The notes under the pieces were generated by a model. That model saw only the letters and a list, made by a program, of their open reading frames with translations, did no database searches and was not told where the DNA came from. From Salinilacustrithrix sp034522155 (GTDB lineage: Bacteria; Actinomycetota; Acidimicrobiia; Acidimicrobiales; Salinilacustritrichaceae): a DNA stretch of 64,000 nucleotides. The translations under genes and the position numbers were made by a program. Below are positions 60,482 through 64,000 of this stretch, piece after piece. The stretch lies in the NCBI GenBank assembly GCA_034522155.1, contig JAXHLP010000003.1, positions 434,001 to 498,000 of the forward strand. Direction: 5' to 3'. Every line of letters begins with the position of its first letter. Within the stretch, counting starts at the first letter, position 1.

Positions 60482-61048
60482 ATGCCCACCCGAACGATGC
60501 GAGTCCTCGGCGTCGTGTTCGCCGCCGTGTTGCTGGTCGCCGCCTGTGGCGACGACGACACCACCGCCGAGACTGGTGGCAGCGCAACCGACGACGGAAC
60601 GACGGAACGCACCGACGACGAGTCCGAGACCAACGCGTCCGATGCGCCGGTCCAGGAGGCAGAGACGAGCCTCGGCCCGACCCTGGTCGACGCCGAGGGC
60701 CTGACGCTGTACGGCTTCACGCCCGACGAGGGCGGCACGCCGACCTGCACCGACGCCTGCGCCGGCACATGGCCGCCGCTCTTCGTGGACTCCGCCGAGC
60801 TGCCCGAAGGCCTCGACCCGGCCCTCTACTCGGTCGTCGAGCACCCGAGCGGCGAGTTCCAGCTCGCCGCGGGCGGCTGGCCGCTCTACTACTACGCAGC
60901 CGACGCCTCGGCCGGCGACGTGAACGGCCAAGGGGTCGGCGGCAACTGGTTCGCGGTCGCGCCCGACGGGACCCTGATCGAGGGGTCCGGCGCCGACGGT
61001 GGCTCGTCGGGCAACGACGAAGCCGAGGCCGACGACCTCGAGTACTGA
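60482..61048 (+). CDS. Secreted lipoprotein with Lipoprotein_15-type repeats
   Basis: 188 aa. Lipobox signal (VFAAVLLVAAC, Cys22), acidic Thr-rich linker, then a domain of the pfam03640/COG4315 type: LVDAEGLTLYGFTPDEGGTP, CTDACAGTWPPLF, WPLYYYAADASAGDVNGQGV, GNWFAVAPDG. Function of the family is unknown, found in envelope proteins of actinobacteria. AAGGAG lies 5 nt before the ATG. Confidence 0.85.
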   Translation: MPTRTMRVLGVVFAAVLLVAACGDDDTTAETGGSATDDGTTERTDDESETNASDAPVQEAETSLGPTLVDAEGLTLYGFTPDEGGTPTCTDACAGTWPPLFVDSAELPEGLDPALYSVVEHPSGEFQLAAGGWPLYYYAADASAGDVNGQGVGGNWFAVAPDGTLIEGSGADGGSSGNDEAEADDLEY

Positions 61049-61156
61049 TCTCGTCTCGGCCGAACCCAGGGATGGTCGGCCGACTTTTCTGTCACAGTCA
61101 CCAGGGTTCGTCGCTCATGCCGGTGGAAGATCCCACCACCCGAGGAGACGAGAACC

Positions 61157-62227
61157 GTGAGCATCAACCAACGACGCACCCTGATCATCCTGGCCACCGC
61201 CGTCGCGGCGCTGCTGGCACTGTTCATGGGCGTGTTCGTGGGCGAGTCCCTCGCCCAGGACAACGAGGTGGTCACCGACGAGGTGTCCGACACGTCGGAC
61301 ACCACCGAACCGTCGGAGACCACCGACCCCGAAACGACCTCGACCACCGAGCCCACCACGACCGAGGCCACCACGACCGAGCCCGCCACGACCGAGGCCA
61401 CCACCACGGCATCGCCTGACCCCGCGCCCACCCCGGATCCCGACCCGGAGAAGCCCGAGGCCTCCGGCTGCGACGCGCCGCACGGCCAGGGGAGCTGGAC
61501 CGTCGATGGTCCCGGCGACGCGGTGGCCGTGACCGACATGGCTCCCTTCGGCGGCGACTGTGCCGGCGTCACGCTCGCGGTCGACGGCGACGCCTCCGAC
61601 CTCAGCGTCGTGCGCCAGCCCGTCCTCAACACCACGACGGTGCGCTTCGAGGGCAGCGGGCCGCTTCCCGGGCCGATCGGCAACGACTTCATCGACTTCG
61701 AGGTGATCGACGGCCGGATCACGACCGCCGTCGTGACCCATGACGCCCAGGGCATCACGCTGGTCCTCTACCACCCGAGCGACGTCAGCGCCGGGCTCGG
61801 CAGCCACGTGGCCGTCGACGGCAGCGCCGTCACCGTCTCGGTCCGCGAGCAGGTCGGCAGCGATCCGGCGTTCGCCGGCCCGAGCTACGGGGGTGAGCCC
61901 TACCACCGCACGCCCCGCGGCCCGTACTGGGACGGCCTCTTCGTCGACCTCGCCGTCGACGTCGAGGGTTCGGGGACCATCGTGGTGCAGGGCTACGCCA
62001 AGGCGCCCGAGTCGCACTTCGAGTACCAGGTCTTCGACACCTCCGACGACTCCCTCGTCTGCGACTTCTCCGACGTCACCGAGGGTCTGATGTGGATGTA
62101 CTCGAAGTTCACCGCTGAGTGCACCCCGGCCTCGCCGGGCACCTACGACGTGGTCGTGGGCTGGCCGAGCCTCTCCGACGATCCGGCCGACGCCGTCTGG
62201 CACATGGACGAGGTGACCGTCGGTTGA
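61157..62227 (+). CDS. Membrane-anchored secreted protein with Thr-rich linker and Gmad2-like domain
   Basis: 356 aa. An N-terminal helix (LIILATAVAALLALFMGVFV) without lipobox, a Thr/Glu/Pro linker (about 38-100) and a beta-rich outside region. The last 85 residues (VVQGYAKAPESHFEYQVFDT to the end) resemble Gmad2, an Ig-like domain of spore-germination and envelope proteins. The preceding part (about 105-260) looks like another beta domain. Start GTG 61157 with GAGGAGACGAG upstream. Its TGA overlaps the ATG of the fusion sigma gene (TGATG), so the two are one transcription unit. Confidence 0.7.
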   Translation: MSINQRRTLIILATAVAALLALFMGVFVGESLAQDNEVVTDEVSDTSDTTEPSETTDPETTSTTEPTTTEATTTEPATTEATTTASPDPAPTPDPDPEKPEASGCDAPHGQGSWTVDGPGDAVAVTDMAPFGGDCAGVTLAVDGDASDLSVVRQPVLNTTTVRFEGSGPLPGPIGNDFIDFEVIDGRITTAVVTHDAQGITLVLYHPSDVSAGLGSHVAVDGSAVTVSVREQVGSDPAFAGPSYGGEPYHRTPRGPYWDGLFVDLAVDVEGSGTIVVQGYAKAPESHFEYQVFDTSDDSLVCDFSDVTEGLMWMYSKFTAECTPASPGTYDVVVGWPSLSDDPADAVWHMDEVTVG

Positions 62228-63672
62228 TGGCGACGGCACCTGACGAGGATCTCGTCACGCGGCTCGTGGACGGCGACCAGCACGCGCTGGCCGCCGTCTA
62301 CGACCGCTACGCCGACCGCATCCACGACTTCTGCGCCCGCATGCTGCACGACCGAGCCGACGCCGCCGACGCGACCCAGGACACCTTCCTCCTGGCGGCC
62401 CGTCGGGCCGGCACCCTCCGAGAGCCGGGCAAGCTCCGGGCCTGGCTCTACGCCATCGCCCGGTCGCAGTGCCTGGGCCGGTTGCGCGACCGCAAGCGCA
62501 CCGCCCCGAGCGACGAGCTCGAGCCCGCCGTGACCGACGAGGATCCGGGTCGGGGCGCCGAGCAGGCCGAGACGGCGGCACTGGTCCACGCGGCCGCCGC
62601 TGGCCTCGACGAGCGCGACCAGGCCGCGCTCCACCTCCATCTGCGTCACGACCTCGACGGGCAGGCCCTGGCCGACGCCATGGGGGTCACGCCCGCCAAC
62701 GCGCGCAAGATCGCCCAGCGCGTACGCGACCGGCTCGAGCGGTCGCTCACCGCGTTGGTGGTCGCCCGTCGCGGCTCCGACGACTGCGAGGAACTGGCGT
62801 CGATCCTCGGCGACTGGGACGGCGAGCTGACCCCGCTGCTGCGCAAGCGCGTTTCCCGCCACGTCGACGGTTGCGAGACCTGCGACGAAGAGCGGAAGCG
62901 GTCCATGACGCCGGCCGCGCTGCTGGCGGCGATGCCGATCGCATCCGCCCCCGACGACCTCCGCACCCGGCTCATCTCCTCGATCCAGGCCGGTGAGGGA
63001 CCTTCGGGTGCAGCAGGGCCCCAGACCTGGGACCCGTCGGGCTTCCCGGCCGGTGGGGTTGGCGCTGGCCGTCGGTTCGTCGCCGCGGTGGCCGGGTTGG
63101 TCGTCGTGGCGATGTTCCTCGGCGGCGCCATCCTCGGGGTCGTCTTCGCCGACGACGATCCGGTGGTGGAGGCGACCGCGACCACGACCAGTTCGACGAC
63201 CACCACGACCGACCCCACGACCACGTCGACGACCACGACCGACCCCACCACGACCACGACGACGGCTCCCGCGACGACCACCACGGCACCGCCGACGTCG
63301 ATCGTGGAACCACCGCCGGTCACCGCCCCGATCGATCGAACGCCGCCCAGGCTCGAGGTCACCGCGGACCCCGACACCATCCAGGAGCGGGGTGGCTTCT
63401 GCACGGGACCGTCCACCTCGACCGTCGTCGCCGCCGTCGAGGACGACGGCGGTGTGTCTGCCGTCCGCTTCCGCTGGCCGGGTCCGGACGGTGAGCAGGT
63501 CCGCCTGGTGCGCGACGCCCCCTACGACGTGACGGTCGGGCCCTACCCGTCGGGCCACCACGACCAGGCGACCACCGTTGTCGTCGAGGTCGAGGCCTTC
63601 GACCGGGCCGGCAACCTCGCGACCGAGACGGCGGAGATCGTCGTCACCCCGGCCGGGAACTGCCTCGGCTAG
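62227..63672 (+). CDS. ECF sigma factor fused to zinc anti-sigma motif, membrane helix and outside domain
   Basis: 481 aa, one unbroken frame. Residues about 8-90: sigma region 2 (AADATQDTFLLAARRAGTLR, LRAWLYAIARSQCLGRLRDR). About 120-172: region 4 (GLDERDQAALHLHLRHDLDG, MGVTPANARKIAQRVRDRL). About 185-225: a zinc anti-sigma motif with Cys187, then His212-x3-Cys216-x2-Cys219 (HVDGCETC). About 284-307: one membrane helix. About 317-355: Thr/Pro linker. The rest is an Ig-like outside domain (TPPRLEVTADPDTIQERGGF, AVRFRWPGPDGEQVRLV, VEVEAFDRAGNLATETAEIV). The sigma part would stay at the membrane until released, for example by proteolysis. Confidence 0.9.
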   Translation: MATAPDEDLVTRLVDGDQHALAAVYDRYADRIHDFCARMLHDRADAADATQDTFLLAARRAGTLREPGKLRAWLYAIARSQCLGRLRDRKRTAPSDELEPAVTDEDPGRGAEQAETAALVHAAAAGLDERDQAALHLHLRHDLDGQALADAMGVTPANARKIAQRVRDRLERSLTALVVARRGSDDCEELASILGDWDGELTPLLRKRVSRHVDGCETCDEERKRSMTPAALLAAMPIASAPDDLRTRLISSIQAGEGPSGAAGPQTWDPSGFPAGGVGAGRRFVAAVAGLVVVAMFLGGAILGVVFADDDPVVEATATTTSSTTTTTDPTTTSTTTTDPTTTTTTAPATTTTAPPTSIVEPPPVTAPIDRTPPRLEVTADPDTIQERGGFCTGPSTSTVVAAVEDDGGVSAVRFRWPGPDGEQVRLVRDAPYDVTVGPYPSGHHDQATTVVVEVEAFDRAGNLATETAEIVVTPAGNCLG

Positions 63673-63705
63673 CGGAGCGACGCGGGTCGCGCTAGAGATG
63701 AACGC

Positions 63706-64000
63706 ATGCTCACCAGCATTGATCCGGCCACCGGCGAGACCCACGCCACCCACGACGAGCACACCAGCGAGGAGGTCGAGGCCTTCGTCGAGGAGTGTCA
63801 TGCCCGACATCTGACGTGGCGCCGCACCGACTTCGACCACCGGGCTGGCGTGCTCCGGGGTGTCGCCGACGCGCTCGAGGCTCGCGTCGACGAGCTCGCC
63901 GAGCTCATGGCGGCCGAGATGGGCAAGCCCGTGAGCGGCGGCCGTGGCGAGGTGAACAAGTGCGCCTGGGTGTGCCGCTACTACGCCGACAACGCCGAGG
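63706..64000 (+). CDS. NAD(P)-dependent aldehyde dehydrogenase (5' part)
   Basis: First 98 codons; the gene runs past the right edge. IDPATGETHATHDEHTSEEV, RAGVLRGVADALEARVDELA and MAAEMGKPVSGGRGEVNKCA match the N-terminus of succinate-semialdehyde-type dehydrogenases. A TAGAGA stretch lies 7 nt before ATG 63706. It could serve the amine/GABA cluster at 52-57 kb but is 6 kb away. Confidence 0.88.
   Translation, partial: MLTSIDPATGETHATHDEHTSEEVEAFVEECHARHLTWRRTDFDHRAGVLRGVADALEARVDELAELMAAEMGKPVSGGRGEVNKCAWVCRYYADNAE

Overview
The window is about 64 kb of very GC-rich DNA carrying a bacterial chromosome origin. Gene content and order point to an actinobacterium. Supporting signs are the rsmG-parA-parB block next to rpmH-dnaA-dnaN-recF, trxBA beside a SigM-like sigma/anti-sigma pair, DUF6049, DUF5318, DUF3566, a coenzyme F420-type luciferase-like enzyme and a mycothiol-dependent-type isomerase. 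Extreme GC content, many leaderless genes and aspartate- and threonine-rich secreted proteins suggest the class Acidimicrobiia. That placement is an inference.

Left arm (1-16.3 kb): the rpsF-ssb-rpsR-rplI operon and dnaB run leftward. They are followed by cell-wall and housekeeping genes (DUF192 lipoprotein, M23 peptidase, panB, TetR regulator, class A PBP, DUF5318) and by a methyltransferase, an enoyl-CoA hydratase-like protein, CCA-adding enzyme, an F420-type enzyme, a PilT-like ATPase with ruined catalytic motifs, and a histone-deacetylase-fold amidohydrolase.

Origin-proximal left block (16.5-35.5 kb): GNAT-DUF6049, then a cassette of one Flp-like prepilin, two TadE-like and one TadG-like protein, then degV and a membrane Ser/Thr kinase. 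These are followed by a SigM-like sigma/anti-sigma pair, trxB-trxA (behind a perfect SigR-type promoter), and parB-parA with four parS sites. The block ends with rsmG, khpB (jag), yidC, yidD, rnpA and rpmH. Compared with Mycobacterium, murJ is absent from its usual place.

Origin and gyrase region (35.5-47 kb): dnaA, the probable oriC in the dnaA-dnaN gap, dnaN, recF, a dciA-like gene and gyrB run rightward. gyrA is inverted and faces gyrB, with two small genes between them. DUF3566 and tRNA-Ile follow.

Right arm (47-64 kb): a mix of metabolic genes, rpmB-rpmG, and a possible amine-catabolism cluster (glutamine-synthetase-like, PuuD-like hydrolase, SDR, sphingosine-phosphate-lyase-like PLP enzyme). 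The glutamine-synthetase-like gene is bracketed by an operator-like repeat. aidB comes next. The end holds an envelope-signalling island: an ECF sigma/anti-sigma pair, a lipoprotein behind an ECF-type promoter, a secreted Thr-rich protein, and a single polypeptide that fuses an ECF sigma factor, a zinc-binding anti-sigma motif, a membrane helix and an outside domain. A partial aldehyde dehydrogenase closes the window.

A recurring signal across the window is a TANNNT hexamer 6-9 nt before a start codon, with no Shine-Dalgarno sequence. It marks at least 14 probable leaderless genes, and I used it to choose several starts.
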